A program made the position numbers and the translations under genes. The notes under the pieces are model-generated. The model was given only the letters and a program-made list of their open reading frames with translations. It did no database searches and had not been told where the DNA came from. From Blastococcus sp. TF02A-26 (lineage in GTDB: Bacteria; Actinomycetota; Actinomycetes; Mycobacteriales; Geodermatophilaceae), in contig NZ_QOHG01000010.1 of NCBI RefSeq assembly GCF_003319125.1, positions 112,904 to 176,903 of the forward strand: a DNA stretch of 64,000 bases, read 5' to 3'. Positions 37,988-47,050 of this stretch are shown one piece after another (position 1 is the stretch's first letter; the number at the start of each line of letters is the position of its first letter).

Positions 37988-39532
37988 GTGCTGACCGCCG
38001 TGGAAGGCCTGGTCGCCGAGCTGCGCCAGGTCGGGGTGCCGGTCCCGGTGAGTGCGGTCGTGGACGCCGCCCGCGCGATGACCCGCATCGACGTCCTCGA
38101 CCGGGGCGCGGTGCGGGTCGCCCTGCGCGCGGTCCTGATCAAGGACGCCGGACACCTCTCGACCTACGACACCGTCTTCGACACGTTCTTCGCACTGCAG
38201 GAGCCGGCGGACGAGGAGCCCGACCTCGCCGCGGCCGGGGCCGGCGACGGCACCGACCCGGGAACCGGCGGGGACGGGGACGACGGCCACCGGGGCCCGC
38301 GCCGCGGTCCGGTCGGCGGCCTCCAGCACCTGGACGACGACGCCCTGCGCGACCTGCTGGTGCAGAGCCTGCGGGAGGAGGACGCCGCCCTGCTGCGGGC
38401 CCTCGCCCGCGTGGTGGTCGACCGGCACGCCGCCGTGAAGCCCGACCGGCCGCACGAGGCCGGCTACAACCTCTACCGGGCCCTGCGCATGATCGACTCC
38501 AACGAGATCGTCGTCCGCCTCGCCCACGCGGCGGACCCGGAGGCCGGCGCCGACCGCGTGCCGTCCGAGGTCGCCCGGCTGACGGCCCGGGCGCAGGCGC
38601 AGGAGCTGGGTCGGGCGCTGGAGACCGAGATCCGCCGACGCCTGGTCGCCGACCGGGGGGCGGAGGACGTGGCCAGGACGCTGCGGACCCCGCTGCCCGA
38701 GAACATGGCGTTCCTGGGTGCGTCGCCGACGCACGTGGCCGCGATGCGCGAGGCGTTGCGACCGCTCGCCCGCTCCCTCGCCGCGCGGCTGGCCCAACGG
38801 CGTCGGCAGCACAGGCACGGCCCGCTCGACGTCCGCCGTACCGTGCGCACCGCCATGAGCACCGGCGGCGTCCCCGTCACGCCGGTGTTCCGCCGGCCGC
38901 ACCCGGCCAAGCCGCAGCTGGTCGTCCTCGCCGACATCTCCGGGTCGGTGTCGACCTTCGCGACCTTCACGCTGCAGCTGATCCACGCGCTGCGCTCGGA
39001 GTTCACCTCCATCCGCAGCTTCGCCTTCGTCGACGCCATCGAGGAGGTCACCGACCTCGTCGACCGCGCGGCGGACCCCACGGAGATCGCGCACGTGCTC
39101 AACGAGGCCGGGGCCGGCGTCGGGTTCAACGGGCGCAGCGACTACGGCAACGCCCTGGCCGGTTTCGCCGAGCGGTGGGCGCCGCAGCTGACCCGGCGCA
39201 CCACGGTCCTCGTGCTCGGGGACGCGCGCGGCAACGACCTCGACCCGCAGACCGAGGCCCTCGCCACCGTGCGCCGGGCGGCAGGGGCGGTGCACTGGCT
39301 GAACCCCGAGCCACGGGAGTCGTGGGGCACCGGCGACTCGGACATCGACCGGTACGCCGAGCACTGCGACACCGTCGTGGAGTGCCGCACGCTCCGCGAC
39401 CTGCGGGCCTTCACCGAACGACTGGCCGGGGTGGGCGCCTCGGTCGCCCCCGCGGGGCCGTCGGCCGTGGAGGACGCGCGACGACGCCGGCACGACCACG
39501 GCGGCGGGCACCACCACCACCACGCGCACTGA
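37988..39532 (+). CDS. VWA-domain protein, CoxE-like
   Basis: 514 residues from the GTG at 37988. The N-terminal CoxE-type helical region (about 1-75) begins VLTAVEGLVAELRQVGVPVPV and includes VLIKDAGHLSTYDTVFDTFF. It is followed by an acidic Gly/Asp linker (about 78-110). The C-terminal VWA domain has a complete MIDAS, Asp316-x-Ser318-x-Ser320 in LADISGSVS, a later Asp in FVDAIEEV and GDARGNDLDPQ. The tail is His-rich (GGGHHHHHHAH-like run). It works with the upstream MoxR ATPase to act on an unknown client. The His tail may bind metal. Confidence 0.88.
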   Translation: MLTAVEGLVAELRQVGVPVPVSAVVDAARAMTRIDVLDRGAVRVALRAVLIKDAGHLSTYDTVFDTFFALQEPADEEPDLAAAGAGDGTDPGTGGDGDDGHRGPRRGPVGGLQHLDDDALRDLLVQSLREEDAALLRALARVVVDRHAAVKPDRPHEAGYNLYRALRMIDSNEIVVRLAHAADPEAGADRVPSEVARLTARAQAQELGRALETEIRRRLVADRGAEDVARTLRTPLPENMAFLGASPTHVAAMREALRPLARSLAARLAQRRRQHRHGPLDVRRTVRTAMSTGGVPVTPVFRRPHPAKPQLVVLADISGSVSTFATFTLQLIHALRSEFTSIRSFAFVDAIEEVTDLVDRAADPTEIAHVLNEAGAGVGFNGRSDYGNALAGFAERWAPQLTRRTTVLVLGDARGNDLDPQTEALATVRRAAGAVHWLNPEPRESWGTGDSDIDRYAEHCDTVVECRTLRDLRAFTERLAGVGASVAPAGPSAVEDARRRRHDHGGGHHHHHAH

Positions 39533-39573
39533 GCGCGGCGACCGCCTCCCCGGTGTCGGGGACACTGGAGGAC

Positions 39574-40431
39574 GTGCCCGAGGGAGACACCGTCTGGCTG
39601 GCGGCGAAGCGGATGGACCAGGCGCTGGCCGGGGCGACGCTGCGCCGCGGCGAGCTGCGGGTCCCCCAGCTCGCCGCGACCGATCTCACCGGCCGCACGG
39701 TGCGCGAGGTGGTCCCCCGCGGCAAGCACATGCTCATCCGGCTGGCCGACGGCTGGACCCTGCGCACCCACTACCGGATGGACGGCAGCTGGCACGTCTA
39801 CCGGCCGGGGGCGAAGTGGCGCGGCGGCCCGCCCTTCTCGGTCCGCGCGGTGCTGGCGACCGACCAGTGGGAGTGCGTCGGCTACCGGCTGCACGACATG
39901 GTCCTGGTCCCCACCGAGCAGGAGGACCGACTGGTCGGGCACCTGGGACCTGACGTCCTCGGCCCGGACTGGGACCTCGACGAGGCACTGCGCCGGCTGC
40001 GCTCCGGGCCCGACGTCGAGGTCGGCGTCGCGGTCCTCGACCAGCGCAACCTGTGCGGCCCCGGCAACCTCTACAAGGCCGAGGCGCTGTTCCTGACCGG
40101 CGTCCACCCCTGGGCGCGGGTGGCCGACGTCGACGAGAAGCTCGAACCCCTCGTCACCCGCGCCCGCACGCTGATGCTGGCCAACCGCGACCACCCGGAG
40201 CAGAGCACCACCGGGGACATGCGCAAGGGGTTCGACCACTGGGTCTACGGCCGCAAGGGCAAGCCCTGCCGGCGCTGCGGCACCCCGATCCTCATGGGCG
40301 ACCAGGGCCCGGAGCTGCAGGAACGCGTCACCTACTGGTGTCCGCGCTGCCAGGCCTCGCGGTCACCCATCGACCCGCAGGCCCGCACCGGCGAGCCCGG
40401 CCGCCCCCGCCCGCGAGCCACACCGGGCTGA
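39574..40431 (+). CDS. nei: Fpg/Nei-family DNA glycosylase (endonuclease VIII type)
   Basis: Removes oxidised bases, mainly pyrimidines, from DNA and cleaves abasic sites. 285 residues from the GTG at 39574, which gives the required N-terminus after Met removal: catalytic Pro2-Glu3 in PEGDTVW. The beta-lyase lysine region is RGKHMLI. The helix-two-turn-helix has DQRNLCGPGNLYKAEALF. A C-terminal zinc finger has CRRCGTPI and CPRCQAS. In mycobacteria nei2 lies next to lhr; here the two are about 3.9 kb apart with four unrelated genes between. It is convergent with pspA. Confidence 0.93.
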   Translation: MPEGDTVWLAAKRMDQALAGATLRRGELRVPQLAATDLTGRTVREVVPRGKHMLIRLADGWTLRTHYRMDGSWHVYRPGAKWRGGPPFSVRAVLATDQWECVGYRLHDMVLVPTEQEDRLVGHLGPDVLGPDWDLDEALRRLRSGPDVEVGVAVLDQRNLCGPGNLYKAEALFLTGVHPWARVADVDEKLEPLVTRARTLMLANRDHPEQSTTGDMRKGFDHWVYGRKGKPCRRCGTPILMGDQGPELQERVTYWCPRCQASRSPIDPQARTGEPGRPRPRATPG

Positions 40432-40452
40432 CGGGCGGGGCGCGGTCCGCCC

Positions 40453-41283
40453 TCAGGCGGGGTCGGGGCGCTGCACCGGCTCGGCGACGGGGGCCGCGTC
40501 GGGCTGACGGATCGTCTGGCCCTCCTCGATCGCCGCGGGCTCGGAGCCGGCGGTCACGGCCCCGCCACCCATGGAGGCGCGGATCTGGTCCAGGCGCGAG
40601 GCACCGGCGACGTCGAGGGTCGCCTTCTGCACCTCGAGCATGCGGCCCTCCACCGAGGTCTGGGCGAGCTCGGCCTGACCGAGGGCGTTGGCGTACCGCG
40701 CCTCGATCTTGTCGCGGACCTCGGAGAGGCTGGGGGTGTTGCCCGGCGCCGAGAGCTCGTTGACCTGCCGCAGCGAGTCGGCGACGTGCTCCTGCATCTT
40801 CGCCTGCTCGAGCTGGCTCATGAGCTTGGTCCGCTCGGCGAGCGTGGTCTGCAGGCGCATCCGGCTCTGCTCCACCGCACCGCGGGCCTGCTCGGCGGCC
40901 TGCAGCGCCTCGTCGTGGCTGCGCTTGAGGTCCTCCATCGCCTGCTCGGCGGCCACCAGCTGGGTGGCGAACGCCTGGGCGGCCTGCTCGTACTCGGCGG
41001 CCTTGGCCGCGTCGCCCTTGGCCCGCGTCTGGTCCGAGAGCATCAGCGCCTGACGGGCCGAGGCCTGGAGCTTCTCCACCTCACCGAGCTGGCGGTTCAG
41101 GCGCATCTCCAGCTGACGCTGGTTGCCCAGCACGGCCGCGGCCTGGTTGGCCAGCGACTGGTGCCGCTGCTGCTCGGCCTCGATGGCCTGCGCGATCTGG
41201 ATCTTCGGGTCGGCCTTCTCGTCGATCTTGGCGTTGGCCGAGGCCGTGAGGTACTTCCAGAGCTTCACGAACGGGTTGGGCAT
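40453..41283 (-). CDS. pspA: PspA/IM30 family membrane-stress protein
   Basis: 276 residues, ESCRT-III-like coiled-coil protein that binds stressed membranes. It begins with an amphipathic segment ([22 protein letters not shown]) and continues as long coiled coil: [46 protein letters not shown] and [14 protein letters not shown]. The C-terminal 50 residues are Pro/Ala-rich. The ATG at 41283 has GGAGGA upstream. In mycobacteria the pspA gene lies beside clgR; here clgR is 8 kb away. Confidence 0.92.
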   Translation of the reverse strand: MPNPFVKLWKYLTASANAKIDEKADPKIQIAQAIEAEQQRHQSLANQAAAVLGNQRQLEMRLNRQLGEVEKLQASARQALMLSDQTRAKGDAAKAAEYEQAAQAFATQLVAAEQAMEDLKRSHDEALQAAEQARGAVEQSRMRLQTTLAERTKLMSQLEQAKMQEHVADSLRQVNELSAPGNTPSLSEVRDKIEARYANALGQAELAQTSVEGRMLEVQKATLDVAGASRLDQIRASMGGGAVTAGSEPAAIEEGQTIRQPDAAPVAEPVQRPDPA

Positions 41284-41423
41284 GAGTCCTCCGCTGTCGA
41301 TCGCCGGCTGCGCCCCACCCCGGCCCCGTGGACCCGGCGGACGTCGTCCCCGTCATCGTCCCAGGTGTGCGCACCCCGCAGCCACCACAGGCCCCCCGGC
41401 ACCGCCGCCGATACGCTCGGACG

Positions 41424-42428
41424 ATGGTCGACGGGGTGCCGAACCTGACCGTGCTCGGCGAGCTGGTGGTCGACCTGATCCCCGATCCGGACGCCGGCGC
41501 CGGCCCGCGGGGCACCGCACCGCACTACGTGGCGCACCCGGGAGGGAACGCGCTCAACGTCGCCGTCGCCGCCGGCCGGCTGGAGGCCCCGGTCACCCTG
41601 CTGGCCCGGCTGGGCACCGGTCCGCTGGCCGCGGCGCTGCGCCGGCACGCCGAGCAGTCCGGGGTCGACGTCAGCCGATTCGTCGCCGCGGCGGAGCCGG
41701 TGAGCCTGGCCGTCGTCGGCCTGGGCCCGGACGGCTCGGCCGAGTACGGCTTCCACGTGGCCGGCGCCGCCGACTGGCAGTGGACCGACGACGAACTGGC
41801 CGCCGCCCTCCCCGACACGACGGCGGTGCTGCACGTCGGGTCGATCTCGAGCTGGACGCCGCCGGGGTGCGAGGCCATCGCCCGCCTGGTCGAGCGGCTC
41901 AGCGGCCAGGTCCTGATCAGCGTCGACCCGAACATCCGGCCCCCGCTGGCCGAGGGCCCGGTCGGTGCCTCGCTGGGCAACGACCCGGACGCCGTCCGCA
42001 CCCGGTTGCAGCGGCTGATGGCGCACGCGGACGTCGTCAAGGTCAGCGCCGAGGACTTCGGCTGGCTGCACCCCAGGGCCGACCTGGACCTGGGGACGTC
42101 GGTCTGGGCCGAGCGGGGACCGGCACTGGTGCTCATGACCGACGGCGGGGCGCCGCTGCGCGTGGGCCGGCCGGGCCGTCCGCTGATGCGCCGGGAGATC
42201 CCGCAGGTGACCGTGGTCGACACGGTCGGCGCCGGGGACTCCCTCGCGGCGGGGCTCTTCGCCGGACTGCTGCGTCGCGGGGTCACCACCCGTGAGGCGC
42301 TGACCGGGCTGTCCGACGAGGAGCTGGGCGAGGTCGTGGACGAGGCGGCGCTGGTCGCCGCGCTCAACTGCACCCGGGCCGGCGCCGATCCGCCGACCCG
42401 GGCCGAGCTGGACGCCGCCCGGCGCTGA
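41424..42428 (+). CDS. PfkB-family carbohydrate kinase
   Basis: 334 residues from the ATG at 41424. PfkB motif 1 appears as PGGNALNVAVAAGRLEAPVTLLARLG, and motif 2, with the catalytic Asp, as VVDTVGAGDSLAAGLFAGLL. SVDPNIRPPL supplies the usual ATP/substrate region. Family members phosphorylate fructose, ribose, nucleosides or similar; the closest match by eye is the fructokinase group. It is divergent from pspA and convergent with the ABC-importer operon, whose imported sugar could be its substrate (inference only). Confidence 0.88.
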   Translation: MVDGVPNLTVLGELVVDLIPDPDAGAGPRGTAPHYVAHPGGNALNVAVAAGRLEAPVTLLARLGTGPLAAALRRHAEQSGVDVSRFVAAAEPVSLAVVGLGPDGSAEYGFHVAGAADWQWTDDELAAALPDTTAVLHVGSISSWTPPGCEAIARLVERLSGQVLISVDPNIRPPLAEGPVGASLGNDPDAVRTRLQRLMAHADVVKVSAEDFGWLHPRADLDLGTSVWAERGPALVLMTDGGAPLRVGRPGRPLMRREIPQVTVVDTVGAGDSLAAGLFAGLLRRGVTTREALTGLSDEELGEVVDEAALVAALNCTRAGADPPTRAELDAARR

Positions 42429-42474
42429 CCGGCCCCGGGACGATCGCCCCTCGACCGGCCCGAGTCGGCCCCGG

Positions 42475-43785
42475 TCAGGCGGCGCCGGCGCGGGTGGCGC
42501 CGCCGCCCCCGGCACCGCCACTGCTGCCGCCGCCGATCGTCTGGCCCGTGGTCTGCGCGTGCTCCACCTGCTCCAGGCGGTCCTCGGTGGCCATCTCGGT
42601 GAGCCGGGCGCCGGCCTCCGCGTCGCGGGTCAGGTTCTCCCCCGAGTGCGGGTCGAACACGTGCACCTTGCGCGTGTCGAGCCAGAACTCCGCCTCGCGG
42701 CCCTCGCGGATGCGGCTGGTCGAGTCGATCGACACGATCGCCTGCGTCCGCAGCTCCTCGGCGTCCAGCTCCCGCGACAGGTCGCGCAGCTGCTCGCGGA
42801 TCGAGTCCGGCGCGTCGTAGGGGATGTAGGCGAACTGCGAGTCGCCCAGCCACTCGGTGACGTCGACCCGGGCGCGGAACACCGAACCGTGCGGCCGCTT
42901 GGCCTCGTCGACGAGCGAGGCGTCCTCGAAGTACTCCGGCCGGATGCCGACGAGCAGCACGTCGCCCTTGCCCTGGACCGCGGCGGCCCGCTTCTCGTCC
43001 AGCTGGATCGGCCCGAACGGCGTCGACAGCCGGTTGCCACCCTCCAGGGACGCCGGCAGGAAGTTCATCGGCGGCGAGCCGATGAAGCCCGCGACGAACA
43101 GGTTGACCGGCTGCTCGTACAGCTCGCGCGGCGAGGCGACCTGCTGGATCCGCCCCTTGCGCAGGACGCAGACCCGATCGCCGAGCGTCATGGCCTCGGT
43201 CTGGTCGTGGGTCACGTAGACCGTGGTGATGCCCAGCCGGCGCTGCAGCCGCGAGATCTCCGTGCGCATCTGCCCGCGCAGCTTGGCGTCGAGGTTGGAC
43301 AGCGGCTCGTCGAAGAGGAACGCCTCGGCCTGTCGGACGATCGCCCGGCCCATCGCGACGCGCTGACGCTGACCACCGGAGAGGTTCGCCGGCTTGCGCT
43401 CCAGGTGGTCCTTGAGCTCCAGCACCTCGGCGGCCTCCATGACGCGGCGGCGCACCTCGTCGTCGGGCATCTTGGACAGCCGGAGCGGGAAGGCGACGTT
43501 CTCGAACACCGTCATGTGCGGGTAGAGCGCGTAGTTCTGGAAGACCATCGACAGGTTGCGCTCGCGCGGGGCGAGGTCGTTGACCCGCTTGCCGCCGATG
43601 ACCATGTCGCCGCTGGTGATGTCCTCCAGCCCGACGATCATCCGGAGCAGCGTCGACTTCCCGCAGCCGGACGGGCCGACCAGGATCATGAACTCGCCGT
43701 CGGCGATGTCGAGGCTGACGTCGTTCACGGCCGGGTAGCCGTCGCCGTACTGCTTGACGATGTTGCGCATCTCGATGGAGGCCAT
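42475..43785 (-). CDS. ugpC: Sugar ABC importer ATP-binding protein (UgpC/MsmK type)
   Basis: 436 residues. Walker A is GPSGCGKST (37-45), Q-loop FQNYALYPHMTVFENV, signature LSGGQRQRVAMGRAI, Walker B AFLFDEPLSNLDAKLR and switch VYVTHDQTEAMTL. The C-terminal MalK/TOBE regulatory domain has VGIRPEYFED and RVDVTEWLGDSQF. The last 40 residues are a Gly/Ala-rich tail. These ATPases power carbohydrate importers (MalK, MsmK, SugC). It follows the two permeases after a 61-bp gap on the same strand. A shared ATPase for several importers is possible. Confidence 0.93.
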   Translation of the reverse strand: MASIEMRNIVKQYGDGYPAVNDVSLDIADGEFMILVGPSGCGKSTLLRMIVGLEDITSGDMVIGGKRVNDLAPRERNLSMVFQNYALYPHMTVFENVAFPLRLSKMPDDEVRRRVMEAAEVLELKDHLERKPANLSGGQRQRVAMGRAIVRQAEAFLFDEPLSNLDAKLRGQMRTEISRLQRRLGITTVYVTHDQTEAMTLGDRVCVLRKGRIQQVASPRELYEQPVNLFVAGFIGSPPMNFLPASLEGGNRLSTPFGPIQLDEKRAAAVQGKGDVLLVGIRPEYFEDASLVDEAKRPHGSVFRARVDVTEWLGDSQFAYIPYDAPDSIREQLRDLSRELDAEELRTQAIVSIDSTSRIREGREAEFWLDTRKVHVFDPHSGENLTRDAEAGARLTEMATEDRLEQVEHAQTTGQTIGGGSSGGAGGGGATRAGAA

Positions 43786-43846
43786 CAGTCCTCGTCCCCT
43801 CGGGAGGTCGGTGCGGTGGGGGGCAGTGCAGTGGGCATGTGGCGCG

Positions 43847-44683
43847 TCACCCCTTGACCGCGCCGTTGGTGAGGCCGGCGACGATGCGCCGCTGGAAGAC
43901 CAGCACGAGGACGACGACCGGGATGGTGACGATCACCGCGGCCGCGGCGATCGCACCGGTGGGGTCCTCGAACTGGGAGGCGCCGGAGAAGAGACCCAGC
44001 GCCGCCGGCACGGGCCGCGCCGCGCTGGTCGACGTGAGCGAGATGCCGTAGACGAAGTCGTTCCACGCGATGAAGAAGGCGATGATCGCGGTGGTGAAGA
44101 CGCCGGGGGCGGCCAGCGGCACGATCACCTTGCGGAACGCCTGCCAGGTGGTGGCGCCGTCGACCTGGGCGGCCTGCTCCATCTCCCACGGGATCTCCCG
44201 GAAGAAGGCCGACATCGTCCAGATGGAGATCGGCAGCGTCAGCGACAGGTACGGGATGATCAGCCCGGGCCAGGTGTCGTACAGCCCGATCTGCCGCCAC
44301 ACGTTGAACAGCGGCGTCACGATCGAGATGACCGGGAAGATCGCCACCACCAGCGCGGTCGACAGGATCAGCTTCTTGCCGGGGAAGTCCAGCCGCGCGA
44401 TCGCGTAGGCCGCGAACATCGACAGCAGGCACGAGATGGCCGTGGCGATCAGGCAGATCCCGAAGCTGTTGCGCAGCGCCGGCAGGAACAGGTCACCCCC
44501 GCTGCCGGTGAAGATCGTCCGGTAGTTCTCCCAGGTGGCGCCATCGGGCAGGAACTGCTTGTTGGACAGGTCCGACGGCGCCTTGAACGACACCGAGACG
44601 ATCCAGGCGATCGGGAACAGGCAGTAGACGAGGATCGCGATCCCGGCGACCCACCACCAGATCTTCTCCTTGCGGGACATCAC
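43847..44683 (-). CDS. Sugar ABC importer permease (MalG-like)
   Basis: 278 residues with six hydrophobic helices. The EAA loop reads EMEQAAQVDGATTWQAFRKVIVPLAAPG, which couples to the ATPase. N-terminal REKIWWWVAGIAILVYCLFPIAWI and KQFLPDGATWENY are typical of the SugB/MalG class. The start ATG at 44683 overlaps the other permease stop by 4 bp (ATGA), so the two are translationally coupled. Confidence 0.93.
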   Translation of the reverse strand: MMSRKEKIWWWVAGIAILVYCLFPIAWIVSVSFKAPSDLSNKQFLPDGATWENYRTIFTGSGGDLFLPALRNSFGICLIATAISCLLSMFAAYAIARLDFPGKKLILSTALVVAIFPVISIVTPLFNVWRQIGLYDTWPGLIIPYLSLTLPISIWTMSAFFREIPWEMEQAAQVDGATTWQAFRKVIVPLAAPGVFTTAIIAFFIAWNDFVYGISLTSTSAARPVPAALGLFSGASQFEDPTGAIAAAAVIVTIPVVVLVLVFQRRIVAGLTNGAVKG

Positions 44684-45639
44684 TCACCCCTCGCCTGGGC
44701 CAGGTCGACCTTGAAGCCCTTGATGAACATCGCCGCGAGCAGGACCACGCAGAGGAACAACAGCACCGAGACCGCCGACCCCAGGCCGATCTCCAGCCGG
44801 GCGATCGTCTGCCGGTAGGCGAGGAAGGACACCGACTCGGTGTTGTTCGCGCCGTTGGTCATCACGAAGATCGTGTCGAAGACGCGGAAGGCGTCCAGGG
44901 TGCGGAACAGCAGGGCGACCATGATCGCCGCCTTCATGTTCGGCAGCGTCACCCGCCACAGCCGCTGCCACCAGGTGGCGCCGTCGACCTTCGCCGCCTC
45001 CTGCAGCACCTCGGGCACCTGCGCCAGGCCGGCGAGCAGGAGCAGCGAGATGAACGGCGTCGTCTTCCAGATCTCGGCCAGGCAGATGACCAGCAGCGAC
45101 GTCCCCTGGCCGCCGAACCAGTCGGTGTCGGCCGAGATCCCGGGGATCCAGTCGAACCACCTGTTCACGAACCCGGTGTTGATGTCGAAGGCGAACTGCC
45201 AGGCGAACGCCGAGACCACGGTGATGACGGCGTACGGGATGAGGATCGCCGCCCGGATGACCGGCCGGATCGACTTCAGCGCCTTGGCCATCACCATCGC
45301 CAGGGCGAAGCCCAGGACGAGCTCCACCAGGACCGTGACGACGGTGATGAGCAGCGTGACGCCCAGCGAGGTCCACCACAGCGAGTCGCTGAGGATGACC
45401 CAGTAGTTGCTCAGCCCGTTGAACGACCGGTTGTCCGGGTCGGTGAGCCGGTAGGAGAACAGCGACTCGTAGACCGCCTGGAGGATCGGGTAGGCGGTGA
45501 CGGCCAGCATCACGAAGAAGGCCGGCCCGGCCAGCAGCCAGCCGAGCTTGCGCTCGGCCTTCGACCGGTCGCTGATGGTGCCGTGCGGGGCGGAGACCGG
45601 TTGCGTCTTCTCCACCGGGGGGAGCGTCGTCTGGGTCAT
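44680..45639 (-). CDS. Sugar ABC importer permease (MalF/SugA-like)
   Basis: 319 residues from the ATG at 45639, which overlaps the binding-protein stop by 4 bp; the frame is open further upstream only as a shadow of that gene. Six helices, the first about 33-55 (LLAGPAFFVMLAVTAYPILQ). The EAA loop reads VLQEAAKVDGATWWQRLWRVTLPN. It partners the MalG-like permease. Confidence 0.93.
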   Translation of the reverse strand: MTQTTLPPVEKTQPVSAPHGTISDRSKAERKLGWLLAGPAFFVMLAVTAYPILQAVYESLFSYRLTDPDNRSFNGLSNYWVILSDSLWWTSLGVTLLITVVTVLVELVLGFALAMVMAKALKSIRPVIRAAILIPYAVITVVSAFAWQFAFDINTGFVNRWFDWIPGISADTDWFGGQGTSLLVICLAEIWKTTPFISLLLLAGLAQVPEVLQEAAKVDGATWWQRLWRVTLPNMKAAIMVALLFRTLDAFRVFDTIFVMTNGANNTESVSFLAYRQTIARLEIGLGSAVSVLLFLCVVLLAAMFIKGFKVDLAQARGE

Positions 45640-46934
45640 AGCAGCTGGTCTCCTGCCAGGACGGCGGTGATGAACTCGGTCGCCGTCTGCGGCGTCGAGT
45701 CCGGGTCCACGGAGCCCGGCGCGTGGTACTCGCGCTGGATCCCGCCGGACACCTCGCTGTAGTACGGCGTCTGCGGCCGCGGCGCGGCCAGCTCGAGCGA
45801 CTCCCGGATCACCGGGGCCTGCGGGAACTCCTCCAGCACCTCGGGGTCGTCGAAGACCGAGGCCTTCGACGCGGGGTTGCCGTCGTTCACGAAGTAGAAG
45901 GCCTGGTTCTCCTCGCTGACGATGCACTCGGCGGCCTCGTAGGCGAAGTCGACGTTCTCGCTGAAGGCGCCGATGCCCAGGTTGATCCCGCCGTAGGGCG
46001 GGGCCGCCGGGGTGTCCTCGTCCACCCGGGGGTAGACGGCCGCGGCGTAGTCGTCGACGACCGACTGCTCCAGGCTGCCCGCCTCGACCGCCCCGAGTCC
46101 GCGGGCGTAGACGAACGGGTAGTTGACCTGGAAGCCACCGCGCTCGCTCTCGAAGCCGGTGGCCGAGGCGTCCTCGTTCTCCGTGGAGAAGGCCGCGCTG
46201 ACCTGCCCGGAGTCCGCAACCGCCCGCATGACCTCGACGGCCCGGCGCCCGGCGTCCGACTCGAGGCCGAGGGTGATGTCCTCCGGGTCGTCGGAGTTCT
46301 CCTCGATGATGTGCCCGCCGGCGGACTCGATCAGCGCGTTGAACCAGACGGTCAGGGACTCGGCCCGGGCCCCCTGCGCGCCGATCAGCACGTCCTGGTC
46401 CTGCGCGGCGGCGATGATCTGGTCCCACGTCACCGGCTGCGACATGTCCAGCCCCGCGGCCTCGGCCACCGACGCCCGGTACCAGAGCACCTGTGTGTTG
46501 GCCCAGAACGGCACCGCGACCAGCTCGTCGTTCCAGGTCGACCCCTCGATCGCGCTCTGCACGACGTCCTCGGTGACTCGCTCGGCGAGGTCCTCGGGGA
46601 CCGGCGCCAGGAAGCCCGCCTCGGCGAACTCGGGGATGAACGGCGGGTCGAGGCTCATGATGTCGATCGACGAGTCCTCGGCCGCGAGCCGGCGGATCAG
46701 CTGCTCGCGCTGACCGGCCGCGTCCCGGGGCAGGACCGCCGTCTCGATCTGGTAGCGACCCTCGGCGGCGTCGGTGCACCGGGACGCGATCTCCGCCTGC
46801 CCGCCCGCGTCCGGGTTCGTGTACCAGGTGAGCGTCGGCGGACCGCCGTCGTCACTGCCGCACGCGGCCAGCGAGGAGGCGAGCACGAGTGCCGCCGCTC
46901 CTCCGCCGAGGCCCCTGCGTCTCCGGTTGGACAC
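45636..46934 (-). CDS. Extracellular sugar-binding lipoprotein of ABC importer
   Basis: 432 residues. The signal peptide has MSNRRRRGLGGG, a hydrophobic core and the lipobox LAAC (Cys26), so it is anchored on the outer face. The mature protein is a family 1 solute-binding protein, with LTWYTNPDAGGQAEIASRC, IDIMSLDPPFIPEFAEAGFLAPV, WYRASVAEAAGLD and PYGGINLGIGAFSEN. It looks like the LpqY group that serves trehalose import in mycobacteria, but the substrate is not certain. First gene of the importer operon. The 116 bp upstream show no recognised operator. Confidence 0.92.
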   Translation of the reverse strand: MSNRRRRGLGGGAAALVLASSLAACGSDDGGPPTLTWYTNPDAGGQAEIASRCTDAAEGRYQIETAVLPRDAAGQREQLIRRLAAEDSSIDIMSLDPPFIPEFAEAGFLAPVPEDLAERVTEDVVQSAIEGSTWNDELVAVPFWANTQVLWYRASVAEAAGLDMSQPVTWDQIIAAAQDQDVLIGAQGARAESLTVWFNALIESAGGHIIEENSDDPEDITLGLESDAGRRAVEVMRAVADSGQVSAAFSTENEDASATGFESERGGFQVNYPFVYARGLGAVEAGSLEQSVVDDYAAAVYPRVDEDTPAAPPYGGINLGIGAFSENVDFAYEAAECIVSEENQAFYFVNDGNPASKASVFDDPEVLEEFPQAPVIRESLELAAPRPQTPYYSEVSGGIQREYHAPGSVDPDSTPQTATEFITAVLAGDQLL

Positions 46935-47050
46935 CCGTCATCGCCTCCGTCCCGGCGAGCTCCGTCGATCACCGTGCTCGTACCGTGGCCCGGCTCACAG
47001 ACGTCCGCAACTCGGTCGTCACCCGGACGTGACCACGGCATCCGCCGCGC

